From: Cryptomeria japonica
Lineage: Eukaryota; Streptophyta; Pinopsida; Cupressales; Cupressaceae
DNA: 64,000 nt
NCBI RefSeq assembly: GCF_030272615.1
Contig: NC_081410.1
Coordinates: 575,200,263-575,264,262, forward strand
Reading direction: 5' to 3'
The position numbers and the translations under genes are program-made. The notes below the pieces were generated by a model. The model did no database searches, was not told the DNA's origin, and worked only from the letters and a program-made list of their open reading frames with translations. Position 1 is the stretch's first letter. The number at the start of each line of letters is the position of its first letter. Shown piece after piece: positions 22,207-34,069 of the stretch.

Positions 22207-23923
22207 TTAAAATTGACACTTTCCAAAATTAGAATATTCCTTCAAAAAAGTTTGGAATGCACCAAAATGGACAAAATTGTCCCTAGAAAGCATCAACGAA
22301 CTCAACTTGATCCCTTGAACACAACACCAGTAATTGAGCTCCATTCCAACAAGGACAACACTCTCCAAGAAATTTGGAGCTCCTGAGGATACTAGAAAGG
22401 CCACAAAAAGGGGAAATTACAATCCACCCTTCCCAAAGATTGCTTGTCCTCAAGCAATCTCCTCTTAATCACTGACTAATCCTAAATACAACTCTCTGAG
22501 ATTCCAAGATCCCAAATTACCCTAGGAGGTTTGTGAATCTTCTTGTTTGATATGCTATGTTGCATCACACCTGCAAATGGAACCTCCTTCAAATGTCTAA
22601 CCAATACTGCAGCAATCTTTTGCAAGTACGCAACAAAATCCCCTATCATCAACTTTGCTCTCCCATGTTTCCGTTGTGCTGCTCTAATAAAAATTGACAA
22701 ACTTGTGAAAATATTCTCTATTTTCACTTCTAGAGCCTCTGACTGATGGCCATAGTTATGTGAAAATCTGTTAACTTGTAATTGTTTCAAAGGTAAACCA
22801 CTAACATCCTTAACAATTTCTCCTCTCATGTTATGCAAGTGAGAAATTGTTTACTTACCCAAAGCTGTGATGGACTATTGAGTAATGATAGCTTCCAGTC
22901 ATTTAGCTATAATTTGATGAGGTAAAGGGTGAGGAATACCCCTTCAATGTCAGTTCTTTCCCCTTATGCTGAAAACTAAACTCCATGGTCTGATAGTTTG
23001 AAAAATTTCACCCAATGAATATAACCATTGGGACTCCAAGAACTAAGTTAATCCCTCCTAAGCCAATAACATAAAAATCATCACAAATTGTATCTCAACA
23101 ATAAGGTTGTTGTGATTATTGATCTTCTTCTACAAAGGATGGTAAACCCTGTTAGCAAGAAATCTAAGGGATGTGGACTGGAGTTTTGTACCATAAGGAT
23201 TTCTAGTGTTGTAGTCTTTAAAGGCCAAACTCAATCCTATTGAGGCAACAAGGAATTGCATCTGGACAGAGGGTTAGATACTAATCAGAATTAGAACATA
23301 CACAACATATACATATTGAGACTTCAAAAGAATTTATATTTGTTTGTATCAATTGGTTTGTATTACATATCATTAAAACTCTTTATATTTATATATACAA
23401 TCCTTCACATATCATTCTTCATCTATCTCTTATCTCTCTTCTTCATTGCTATATTCACCGGTATACTGATGAATGGATCTTACAATATACTTATATCTAG
23501 TACATACGATGCAACCCTTAGATGGTATCCCTAGTCTACTTTCTATGTTCTAAAGCTTAGCTTCCGCAAAATTCATGCAATGAGATGCAGCGAGTTCTGT
23601 AGATCTGTCTCTGCACCTATTTCCCTGCGAACGAACCCATCAGCCACTATTACATCAAAACCTTCAAATTCTTCTACATGCAGATCCCTTTTTACCACTA
23701 AGCCCTCATCAATGTACTTATGAGTGGCACTACCATCAAGAAGTACTATAACTTCACGTGCACACAAAACTCCTTGGAATCTGAAGGGATTATAGCTTGG
23801 TGTGTCAGAAAGAGAAGAAAGTGTACCTCCCTTGATGCCATTATCCTCAACGTCTATTTGTTGATTTAGATCCTTTCCCACATTTGATGGATTTATAGTT
23901 TCTTCCTCATCATCAAAAATCAC
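22207..23923 (-). pseudogene. Gypsy remnant: aspartic protease piece and C-terminal polyprotein end
   Basis: On the minus strand, 23,923-23,573 reads FQGVLCAREVIVLLDGSATH followed by YIDEGLVVK and FEGFDVIVADG, the retroviral-type protease pattern of gypsy elements. The catalytic D-S/T-G-A is altered to DGSA, so it is probably dead. After about 700 bp without clear coding, 22,838-22,482 reads AAQRKHGRAKLMIGDFVAYL, like the integrase C-terminal GDxVxV segment, and the tail near 22,450 resembles the usual polyprotein end. Reverse transcriptase, RNase H and the integrase core are missing, so a large internal deletion is inferred. Confidence 0.5.
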
Positions 23924-24622
23924 CTAACATAACGTATCATGACCTGGGTCCACCGTTCCTGTTGTGCCCCTTGCACACACACCCCATACTTTGCATCAAC
24001 AAAATGGGGACCCCCTCTTGATTTGATTAAAAGATATTTTCAAGGTAAGTTGTTTTTGGTGCTTAGATGCATTCATTTGATGTCATCGAGTAAATCTAGT
24101 TCTCAATTGATGGTCTTAGCACACTTTGCTTGAGGTGTCTTGTTAAGAGAGATACAGCTTTTCTTTATTGGATACTTTTGCTCACATGGAAAATTTTATT
24201 GATGATCTTGTCTTTGACATCATGCTAGTGTTCTTCAAAATTTAATTTGATGATGTGATTGGGTTTGAGGACTTTGGTCTAACTGAAGCATACTTTAAAA
24301 GCTTGCATTTTATAATACACTTCCTTGATTGGTCTTCAGATCTCTTGAAAATGAAAATTTAGTGTTTGATTGGTCACATTTTGAAAATTTGGGAAAATTC
24401 AAGGGTAAAGGTTATTCAAAAAAATAAATTAATAAAGAGGAAAAAGAAGTTTAAATTTATAATTTGTATTTCTTTTCATCTCAAATTTGACGGTTGGAAT
24501 TTGAAGTAAATACATTAGTTAAACCATCACCCTCTTTTGATGAATAATTTAAATTTTTTAATAAACTTTATAAGTTTAAAGAAATTAATTTACTGATTTA
24601 TCATTTATGAGCTCACATGCTA
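23924..24622. other. No gene recognised
   Basis: AT-rich sequence before the target duplication of family P copy 3. Short frames show no domain. Confidence 0.4.
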
Positions 24623-24627
24623 ATATT

Positions 24628-25386
24628 TGTAAATGTTATTCAATTTTCAATTCAAGATGCAAGTTATATTCAAGGTTATTTTTCTTCTTACAAGTATATG
24701 TTATTTCTTAATATAAAAGATCTGATTATTATCTGGTATGTTGCAGATGGAGAAAGAGCATTTATGAATTTCGACGTTCTTCTCATAATCACCGATTGAT
24801 ATATATATGTCAACAAGGAGGATCAAGCAATACCTTGACCAGTCATGTCTATTAGACATGACCAATCAAGATATTACTTGATCGCACCTCCTCAATCATA
24901 ATCGCATTTAACTTATACCAATCGGTATGTATATAACTTAACAAGTTAACCGATGCTAACTGGCGTGCATATAATTAACAAGTGAACCGATACTAATCGG
25001 TATGTATGCAGTCATTTAATAAACCCAATAGTAATTGGTATATATACAGTTATCATAAAACCCGATAACAACGGGTATGTTATGTAGTTTAACAATAAAC
25101 CCGATAACAATCTGTATTTCGTGCATTAGTTAAGAACCCGATTATTAGCAAGGTTATATATAAGAATCAAGGGATACGATCACAACTAGATTGTATATAT
25201 CATGCATACTATTGTTGATATAATATAAATCGAAGATGACATATCGAAGAGTAATTATATTTATCAGACGAAGGAATGATGACTGAAGTCTTATCATAGT
25301 CTATCGATGAGATAGATGATTGAATGAGAGACTTCATTTATCTCTCATTCAATCATTTATCTTACCGAGGCTATCATGTATCAACA
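24628..25386 (-). mobile_element. Solo LTR, family P copy 3 (minus orientation)
   Basis: Read on the minus strand it starts TGTTGATACATGATAGCCTC and ends CATTTACA, flanked by a perfect 5-bp duplication ATATT (24,623-24,627 and 25,387-25,391). At 759 bp it is the most complete copy: foldback 1 (25,316-25,359), about seven palindrome units of about 40 bp (24,915-25,150), foldback 2 (24,831-24,883) and a TATA-like run just beyond it. It has no coding region or second LTR. Confidence 0.8.
24915..25150 (-). repeat. Palindrome array ACCGATTNNTATCGGG, about 7 units
   Basis: Units repeat about every 38-42 bp with ACCGAT and ATCGG half-sites separated by about 4-6 bases and a TTGTTAA...ATACATAC spacer. 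Individual half-sites have drifted, but period and palindromy persist. Shorter versions lie in copies 1 and 2. Confidence 0.75.
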
Positions 25387-25709
25387 ATATTTACAAAAAA
25401 TGATAAATTTGAGGAAGTGAAGTGTTGAACTTCGTGATTTTTTAATTTTATTACTCACCTCTATTGATACATAATAGATATCTCAATTTTCACACCATTT
25501 GCATAATTTTTCAACTTCTACACATTTGGGAACTATGCTAGGTCATGCATGCTTAATTTTTGAAGATTTGGGGGTTTATTGTGCATGATTTTGGTGAGAA
25601 GAGGAGAGAAACCTACAGTTATCAGTCACAGGCATAGTGAAATTCATAGATATTAATTGTGTAATGTGGATTGAATGGTGCATCTCTTGATTTGAGAGGT
25701 TGAACATTT
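25387..25709. other. No gene recognised
   Basis: Short AT-rich intron segment between family P copy 3 and the copia element. Confidence 0.4.
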
Positions 25710-25714
25710 CATGG

Positions 25715-25970
25715 TATTAGAATATTTAATTATATTTTAGTCACTTATATTATTAATGGTCATTTAGCTTTTTAGCTTTTTAGTTAGTTAGATGAAACTA
25801 TTGCTTCTTTTATAAGAACACATAGTTTGCTTTTTAGATTTTAGTTTTATTTAGCGTTTTAGCTTCATGTTGAATCTTTAGATTAACGGTTTGTTCCTTT
25901 TAGAACACCGTCTTGTAATTCCTTTATATACGGTTGTATGTTCGTAATTCATTCATTCAATTATTTTTCA
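25715..25970 (+). repeat. Copia 5' LTR
   Basis: Begins TATTAGAATATTTAATTA and ends ATTATTTTTCA, paired with 35,194-35,476. The usual TG start reads TA in both LTRs. Confidence 0.88.
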
Positions 25971-25982
25971 TGGTATCAAAGC
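25971..25982 (+). other. Primer-binding site (tRNA-Met)
   Basis: TGGTATCAAAGC immediately follows the 5' LTR; one base differs from the common TGGTATCAGAGC. Confidence 0.8.
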
Positions 25983-26634
25983 ATGAAAATTAAAATATTC
26001 CGAGTAAAAAATTTAAAAAGTTTTTTTAAGAGATATTTTTTCAAAGTCTCTTTTATGGGCGTGCTAGAGTTTGTGGTCAAGGAGTTTTTTTTTCGCAGGG
26101 TTTCTGATTGCATTTCTGCAGATCACATTTTTCTGGGCAGATTTCTTTTGCAGGTTCGTTTTTTTTTGTGGGCGAATTTTCTTTGCAGAAGGGTTTATGT
26201 CTGCAACTCGTGGGTTTGTGTTTTACAAGATTTCTACGACATGATTTTTCGATGCAACGTCTGATTTGCCTGCACGATTTTGTTTCTTTCCACCACCTCT
26301 GTGACCCGTGATTTTTTCGCAGACGGTTTTTTCAGAATCCACAATTTATCTCTGTGCTACGCATGCAATTTTCGTGGCAGCCGCAACTATTTTTTTTGTG
26401 CAATTTTTCACGACCTCCATGTTTTTTATTTTTCTAGGTGCGAGATTTTTTATTCCAGCTCTGTCAACCCACGAGGGCAACTTCATTACCAAAGACTTTG
26501 CGGATTTGATGCGATTTTTATTGCGACCTAGGATTTTCCTTTTCTTTACAATTTTTTTTTCATAAAAAAATCACAGTTATCTTTTCTGCATATTTTTTTT
26601 TAAATTATGTTTTCATTCTGCAAAAAGATACCTC

Positions 26635-26718
26635 GAGCTCTGTGCCTGTAAATATTTTTAATTTTTGTAGATTATTGAGCTCTGTGCCTGTAAATTTTTT
26701 TATTTTTTGTAGATTATT
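26635..26718 (+). repeat. 42-bp tandem duplication in the copia leader
   Basis: GAGCTCTGTGCCTGTAAAT and the T-rich stretch after it occur twice, offset by 42 bp. Phe-rich open frames in the T-rich leader (25,938-26,565) are not genes. Confidence 0.75.
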
Positions 26719-26946
26719 ATTTTTCTGATTATTTTCAGAAAATTTCCAGGTTTTAAATTTGCAGGAAATTTTAATTTTTGGGTTTTTCAGCAAACCTCGA
26801 AATTTGTGCATTGGGATTTGTGCCTCAAATTTTGTTCTAGTGTTTTAGTTTCTTTGTGTAGTTGTTTCTATTATGATTTTTAATCAAATTCTTCTATCTC
26901 GTTTTGCGTGCCTTCACAAGGTTGACCTCATTCAACCTCAATTTCC

Positions 26947-27726
26947 ATGATGACATCTTTAACCAATATCATGTTGGAACACAGTAAAAAATTCAACAGC
27001 CGCAACTACAACACTTGGAAACAATGTATGTTAACGATATTTGAATATTGTTGCCTTGATCAAATTGTTCTAGGCAGGGCTTCTCGTCCTGCAACAAGAA
27101 GTACAGACCAAGATAAATTTGATGAGCGCACTTGTGAGGCTGTCATGCTCATCAAGTTATCAATCATACATGATCAACTCCCTCAGGTGCCTTCAGGTAA
27201 AACAGCTAAAGAGATATGAGATCTCTTGAAGGATCTTCATGAAATGTCCGACAAGAGCCGAGCTTTCTTTCTGAAGAATATGTTGTTTTTTATCATGATG
27301 GATGAAAAGACATCTATCCAGGCACATCTTACGAAGATCAAGGACATCCATGACCAGTTGCAAGCTATTGGTTGCACCATGGATGAAGAGGATATGGGAT
27401 ATGGTAGTGATCATGCTGAAGAGCCTTCCCAGATCCTACAAGCATTTTATCGATATGCTCAATATCTCTTCTACTAGTGTTGATATGAAGTTTCCTGATC
27501 TCTACAACAAGCTTTTACAACAGAATTGATGGAAGCGGCAGTTTGGAAGTAGTGCTAGTTCGTTCACTGAACAAGCCTTCACAGCCAAAGCTTCAGATAA
27601 GAACAAAGCTAAAGCTCAATCCTTCCAGCAGAAAGGACAAGGTCAAGGTCAACCTCAGCAATCTTCGAAGAAGAAGAGCTTACAGTGTAACTACTGTCAT
27701 CAGTAGGGCCATTTGGTGAAAGATTA
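26947..27726 (+). pseudogene. Copia gag with zinc knuckle, cut by the nested element
   Basis: MMTSLTNIMLEHSKKFNSRN and YNTWKQCMLTIFEY open a typical copia gag. A stop near 27,217 splits it from MKDLHEMSDKSRAFFLKNML, and IQAHLTKIKDIHDQLQAIG continues. The Lys/Gln-rich linker leads to the knuckle CNYCHQ-stop-GHLVKD. The last codons are split by the insertion at 27,727. Removing the insertion and one duplicated GATTR gives VKDCKKL, restoring the final knuckle cysteine, strong support for the insertion boundaries. Confidence 0.78.
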
Positions 27727-30700
27727 TGTAATGTCCCCTTCCTAGGTGACAGACAGTTGAGCAGGGATTGGCCTATCATTTGGTTTTTGTAGGCCAGTGG
27801 AGTGAAGAGGGAACCCATTCAGGAGTCATGGAGCCTTGCAGGGGGCTTTGTGAGCTGATTCAGATGTTCAGACAACAATTCCTATCTTTTAGGGAGGTCT
27901 CCTATTTTTTAGGGGGAATTGGCAGTTAACAAGTTGACCACCCGAGGGACCACGGAGCTGAGCAGGAGCCTCTCAGACAGTTTTTGGCACTTTGAGCGAG
28001 GTTCCTATTTTTTAGGGCAAGTTCCTATTTTTTAGGAGGAACTGTCAGTCAGCCTGCATGGGCTTCAGTCGTCAGCAGTGATCATAGCACTTCAGACGGA
28101 ATTCCAATCTGAGCCCCGAATCTCACTTTATAAATAAATATTAAATAGGGAAATATTTTAATATTTCCTAAGTTTGGATTTAATAAAATAATAATGAAGT
28201 GATATTATAATCACTTTATGGGGAAATAAGTTATAATAATTCATTGGCCCTATTACCTAGCCATTTTAGCAAATATTATTATAATAATGAGGGGGCCAAA
28301 TTAAAATAATGATGGAGGCCCCTTGTGGTTCGTTTTTCATGAGGCATAAATAAAATTAAGTTATCTTATTAATAAAAGGGGAGATGAAACCCTAATTCGA
28401 AATTAGAGTTAGAGCTGAAATAAAATGTGAATTTGACAATTATTTTGGCATGGAGTTGTTTATATTTTGAGAATATTATCTTCTACAGGTTTGCAACGAG
28501 TTTGGCAGAGTTCTGGAGCAGGTTTGGGGACGAAAACCTCCATTCCAGGGTGTTAGGACGAAATATGTAATGTCCCCTACTAAGATTAGGCCTGTTTTAA
28601 CCATAATTAATCTAGTTCCATATATTTATAACTTAAACTAGATTGATTAGGTAACTAGATTGATTAGGTAACAATCCCATCTTAACATGAACCAAACCTA
28701 ATATTTTTATTTGTTCATTCCCCTATACTAAAGAATTAGTTTTGTCATTCATAATCTTTCTTACTGTTTATTATCTAATGAGCTCTTTCAGATTTACAAT
28801 CAAATATTGTTATTTGTTTGATTAAGACATTATGTATATATATGTATGTGTGTATGCTCTTATTGATATTATATCACAAATATATTATCCTTATTCTGAT
28901 TTGAACATTTAAATAAACAGATAAATGAATTATATTATATTATAAATCATTTATATATTTATTAACTACCTATTTATCGATTACCTATAATATGATTTAT
29001 TATATATTACTGCAGAATGGATTCCAAAAATTATTATAATAATTATAATAATTATATTATTATTAATATTTATGTAATTACAAAATATTATCGTTCTTCA
29101 TATATGAAACATACCTATTAAGCATGTCACCGTTCATGCCACTAAGAAGGGAATACTGCCAATGACTTAATGACAGTTCTGATCTGATCTGGACAATCTT
29201 GCTGACAATTATTATTTGAATAAATCTATTATCCTTGTCTGACTGGAATATAAATAAAGGAAATTAAATTATATTATCAAATCTTTATGTATTTTCTAAT
29301 TACTGAAGATATAACTTAATATTACCGTCACAGACTAAAAAGCAAAAATTATATTTAGTAGAGTGTATGGGCAGACAGATCTGTCATGCGTCAGATCTGG
29401 TCTGCCACTGTATAAGAAGTTAAGAATGACTATCATACGTGTTGCAGTCTTGTTAAGCTCTGCATTCAAACATTAATAGACTTCCTATGTTAAGCATACG
29501 TGTTTCCTCCTTTCCTGTCATGGCATTTCTTTTTCTTCCTATTTCCCCCACACGTACCCCCCTTCAAATGATTATTGATGTCATTTAATATCAATGCTGA
29601 GATTGAAGGAGTGGTGACTCTACATCGCACCCTTAATATAAAACTCTTCTTCGCACTCCTTATGGTTAACTATTCAATAATTTGTTAGACATTGATCTTA
29701 GACCTCTCTTTGGCGGCGATATTGGTATTTGCTTAGTTGAGTTGATCGACTAAGACTTAACTAATGATTTAATCATTCTTTATAACATGATATGTAATGT
29801 GCTTACTTGCTGATTGCCGTAACATTTACTTGTAGCGATTATGATTGTTTGTTGTTGATTGGTAAGTATATCACTGCAGACATTGAATCCACATCATGAT
29901 ATCGATAAGGTCATTTTTGCCACTAAGGATTACTTGTTGTAGTCTTTGACCATGAATTGCTGACAATAAATTTAAACAAATCGTCGCATAAGGCACATGG
30001 GGGTGTCGATGTTCTGGTATGGGCCTCATAATATGATCGTTATTCCAGAATTGATTATTTAGAAAACATAATCCCTAAATTTTCTTTGATTACTGACTAT
30101 GATAATTGCGTACCTTGTTTATAGAATCAGTCCTACTTAGTAGACATTGACTTCTTCCAAATTAGTGCCACTGTGGTCATGGTTTAGTCATGAATATCTA
30201 TCTTCAGAATATTATCATTAATGAATATTAAATAGTAATATTAATAAACAAACAAGTATTTAATAATTTCAATTAATCTTTCATTAATAAATATTATATT
30301 AATTAGTAATTTAAGTTTTATATATATAATGATTAGGGAGGGGACATGACAAAATCCCTTGAAACCAATCAGCAATTTGTTCAGCAAAGGAAGCTCTTAT
30401 CAGGTTATTAGAACCAAATTCAAGAGCTAATTGCAGTAATACAACATCATTAGGGTCTGATTTTTAGATCTGAGCAGGAATAAGAGACATCTCATTGAAA
30501 ATTGTGTCATTTTGGAGCTAGCTAGCCGTACTATTTTAGCTTGCCTGGGGTTTCAATAAAAATAAATAGAAGGGTTTGCAGCTGGTTTTTTGTTCAAAAA
30601 TTATTGTCAACAGTTAATAAGAAGATATCAAAGTTTTGTTTGGTGATATTACATCATTCTGGAGCTATGTTAGCAAAACAGTGAGGAAAATTGGTCATTC

Positions 30701-31162
30701 CTAGAGATCCTGCCTGGCAAGATTCTCTGAACCTAAGATTTCTTCACAGATTTGTTTTTGGTAATTATCTTGGAGGTGAATAAAGCTCATTGGAGTTATT
30801 AGTTGTCGTTGGAAGGGCTTCTATCATTCTTTCTACCTATTCAGGCCAATAATTCTCTTTCAATCCTAGCGTTGGATGACTAGTAGGCCATTATTGACTT
30901 TGATTGTTGAAAAATAATTATTTATTTCCATTTGTTCATTGTTGTTAAATAAAATCAGAAGTCTGCAACATAATTTTAGTTAATTATTCTTTATGAATTT
31001 GCACTTGTATTCATTTCTACATTGTCAAGGTTTCAAGCATAAACCTAAAAAATCCAAAAAGCACAAAACTCTACATTGAAAATCAAACCATTTTTCGCTG
31101 GTCAAAGAACTTGATTGAAACAACAAATCAGATTGTGCCAATATCTCAGTTGCCATCTTTCA
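27727..31162 (+). mobile_element. LTR-like insertion in the copia zinc knuckle (TGTAATGTCCCC family)
   Basis: Begins TGTAATGTCCCCTTCC and ends CATCTTTCA. Flanks GATTA (27,722-27,726) and GATTG (31,163-31,167) are a 4/5 target duplication, and excision restores the copia reading frame. It is itself split by a related element at 28,566-30,351; without that it is about 1.65 kb. No coding domain is visible, so it is a solo LTR or non-autonomous element. Confidence 0.65.
28566..30351 (+). mobile_element. Second TGTAATGTCCCC-type element nested inside the first
   Basis: Starts TGTAATGTCCCCTACT and ends GGGGACATGACA, nearly inverted ends, flanked by AAATA (28,561-28,565) and AAATC (30,352-30,356). 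It is 1,786 bp, AT-rich and without coding domains, so solo LTR is the simplest reading. Confidence 0.6.
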
Positions 31163-31995
31163 GATTGCAAGAAGTTGATAGCATCCCAGCAATTCAAACA
31201 AGGAGGGTCCAAGCAGAAGGCCAATTCTGCAACGAATCTTGATTAGAAGGAATATGCCTTCTATGCATTCATGGCCCAAAGCCCATTTGATGATGGGCAA
31301 TCATCAGCCTTTTACATTGACTCTGGAGCCTCTCGGCATTTCACACGTCGTGAGGATTGGTTTACAGAGTACATGTCTTTCACTAAATCAGTGATCTTTG
31401 GAGGAGGCGAAGAGTATACTATCGCCAGCAAGGGCAACATTCAGATTTCATCTGGTGGGAGGGATTTGATATTTCTCAATGTATACTTTGTACCTGGTAG
31501 GAAGCTCAATCTACTGTCAATCAGTCAAATTATGCAACATTCTCCACAGCTGGATGCCATCTTTGGTTTGCACCAGTGCAGCATTGTTGACAAGGAGACT
31601 TGCACTATAGTTGTTGTTGGCATTGAGGATCTTGGTCTTTATAGACTTGTTAATTCTGATGGTTTTCAAGAGCTCGCCATGGCAGCTAGGAGTACTTCCA
31701 TCAGCACTCTTTGGCATCAACGATATGGGCACCTAAATATTCACTATCTCTCTCAATTGGTTCAGGGGGATCTAGTTATTGAATTACCTGAGATTCAGAC
31801 TCAGAATCATGGAGTTTGCAGAGCTTGTCAAGTTGGAAAGCAACATAGCACTCCATTTTTAGATGGAGACGCTTGGAGAGCATCCAAGGTCTTGCAGCTA
31901 GTTCATGCAAATATCTGTGGTCCCATGAACACTCCATCAGTCACTGGATGTAGGTATTTTCTATTGTCTGTCGATGATTTCAACAGATGCATGTG
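31163..31995 (+). pseudogene. Copia protease, pre-integrase and integrase start
   Basis: After the knuckle-linker (KKLIASQQFKQGGSKQKANS) the frame passes a stop near 31,243 and becomes open. YIDSGASRHF carries the aspartic protease DSGA intact. WHQRYGH...CRACQVGK is the HHCC zinc-binding pre-integrase domain. VHANICGPMN is the integrase core start, where the usual catalytic Asp is Asn, and SVDDFNRCMW follows. There the copia sequence stops abruptly. The continuous 313-codon frame from 31,271 runs on into gypsy sequence by chance. Confidence 0.78.
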
Positions 31996-32350
31996 GTGTA
32001 GAAATGTGGCGACTGATCAGCAAAGTACTGTACACTCAGCACGTATACAGTACCTTTCGCCGGTTTTTAATGTATCTGATCTTGTCAAGTATAAAGGACC
32101 TACAGCCATCAATGGTCACAGCATTCCTAAAAAAGCAGAGGTAATCACTGATTTGATTTTACCCTCGTCCGCTAAACCACAAGCTGAGAGGTGTTCGATT
32201 CCCGAGTTATGAGGCAGACCCGCCATGGCGTTTATATGGAGCATCTCATCAAATGGCGAGACTTGCCTGAAGATGAGGCCACCTGGGTTGCTGAAAGTGA
32301 GTTCCAGAAGCGTGGCATTGATTCCAATCTGTTGTCACCGGCGGTGACTT
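31996..32350 (+). pseudogene. Gypsy integrase C-terminus and chromodomain-like tail
   Basis: Downstream of the copia integrase the reading changes family: LSPVFNVSDLVKYKGPTAIN and then EVITDLILPSSAKPQAER are the end of a chromovirus-type gypsy integrase. In another frame, VYMEHLIKWRDLPEDEATWV and AESEFQKRGID are a chromodomain-like tail that in intact elements may guide integration to chromatin. It ends at the TAG near 32,350. Only the 3' end is present, so it is a fragment fused by deletion or nested insertion. Confidence 0.7.
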
Positions 32351-34069
32351 AGCTTCTTTCCTTTTTGGGGAGTATGGTGCAGGAGCACCTAAGGGTTGAG
32401 CAGATACCCTTACAATTTTGGCTTGAAGAGACCTTGCAAAGGTCATGTGCATACGTAAGGACTAGTTCAAGTCCAGTAGTTTGTTTACAGGAAGCCTAGA
32501 ATGTATTTTGTCATGTTGGCATCGGCAAGTCTTTCCCCGATGAGACCGCCAGTGCTTGGAGCGTTGCCATCGGTTATCGGCAAGCCCGGTTTTACCCTAA
32601 CCCGATGACCCGATGAGATCGCTTAGGCGTGGAGTGGAGTTATCGGCAGGAGTGGTTCACACTTACCCTGATGACCCGATAAGTCATCAGTGTTCGGAGT
32701 GTTGTTATCGGGTATCGGCAGGACGTGTTTTCTTGCCACTCGGGTATCGGCAGGACGTGTTTTCTTGCCACCCGATGCTCCAATGGGATCGCTTTCTATT
32801 TGGTGCGTTGCCATCGACCATCGAAAGCCATGTTTTGCTGCTACCCCGATGACCCAATGGAAACTAAAAATCGGTTGCAGCTGGTAACCGTTTGTGTCGA
32901 AATTAATCTCGTCCATTTGGAGTGATTCACGACAAGGGAAGGAGGATATAAAAGACCCAATGGGCATTTGTAAGAGGTTGGTTACCTCAGAGGAAAAATC
33001 ATTTTTGTTGTTTTTCTAATCAACAATATCAAAGTTTGTTTTTTGGTTTTCTTTTAGAAAGTTTAATTTTTGCTCGTGAATTGTAGATAATGGCTTAAAA
33101 TCTTTAAGTTTGCCACAACAGATAGTATTGATGTTTCTTTTCCTTGTTTGTGTGAGTTCCTGAGTTGAATCCATGGCAAGTTTGGGGTTTGTAAATAAAG
33201 TTTTGTTTTCCATTTTGTTTTTTGTTCTCTGTTTGTAACAAGTAGCTGTAATATGGCTATGTCTTGAAACTCCATCGTGGGATCCACACGGCCATTGGAG
33301 GTTGTCAAGAAGAGTCGACCATGTACAGTAGGATTTCATTAGAAGGAGACCGGGAAATGGCATTGGCTGATCCTGCAAACTGGCCCTAGGCGAGCTTGGT
33401 AATAGTCCGGCTAGGTGTTAGTAAACATTGAAGAAGTAAGTTGCAGGGGAATCCACTGGAAACTGACAGAGTATCCAAAAGGCTACAAGCCCTGAAACTT
33501 AGATAACTTGAAGCTGAAAGATGAAAGATTACCTAACCAAACAAGATGGGTGGTTTTGCAATGAGTGAGCATGTTTTGATTATCCTACACCCCTGCAAGG
33601 TCATGGTGAATGAATTAGGAGAGATAGTGAGCAAGCTTACTGTGTGAGCTTGAGAAGGGTGAAACAAGAAACTAATGGTAGGGAAGTATCTTGTAGTCTT
33701 AAAGGAGAAGACTAGGGGCCCTAAGAGAGACTAGAACAAAACCATCATAGTACTCCAATGGTGGAAGAATAGGACTCTCCCTATCAGTGATCCACCTCTT
33801 GTGGAATATTATATTATTTCTCCTACCTAACCCTACTTTTTCTTACCTACCCTTGTTTCTCATTGAGCCACATGTCATGATTGTGTGCTCACATATCCAT
33901 TTGGCCTTGCCTATATATGCAGGCCCATATTCATTGTATTGGTTAATCCAATTGATCATTTGCATATTGATGAGAATACAGTTTGTTCTTGTCAAACTAT
34001 TGTCTCTCTTTTGTGTGCTTTTCATTGTGCCCTTGATCTTGGCAAAATCTCACATCGAAAAAAACCACC
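32351..34069 (+). other. Gypsy 3' region/LTR-like sequence and unassigned DNA within the copia element
   Basis: Following the gypsy stop, the sequence through about 33,350 looks like its 3' UTR/LTR and contains the CCGATGA array. From about 33,360 to 34,060 no domain is recognised. The right boundary with copia is not resolved because no target duplication was found. Confidence 0.4.
32515..32870 (+). repeat. Degenerate tandem array with CCCGATGA and TATCGGCA motifs
   Basis: About five units of 60-95 bp repeat GTTATCGGCAGGACGTGTTT and CCCGATGACCCGATGAGATC-type blocks. A 36-bp piece is duplicated exactly near 32,711-32,775. It uses ATCGG/CCGAT half-sites, as family P LTRs do, but the units are otherwise different. 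Confidence 0.7.

Noticed and set aside
24915-25150. Regularly spaced repeats that superficially resemble a CRISPR array
   Set aside because: Units are degenerate, spacers are not unique, there are no cas genes, and the array sits inside an LTR with target duplications in a plant genome.
25938-26565. Four overlapping Phe-rich open frames
   Set aside because: They lie in the T-rich copia leader between primer-binding site and gag; no domain or coding bias.
32613-32967. Overlapping frames on both strands with Asp/Ser/His-rich repeats
   Set aside because: They translate the CCCGATGA tandem array in the gypsy 3' region.
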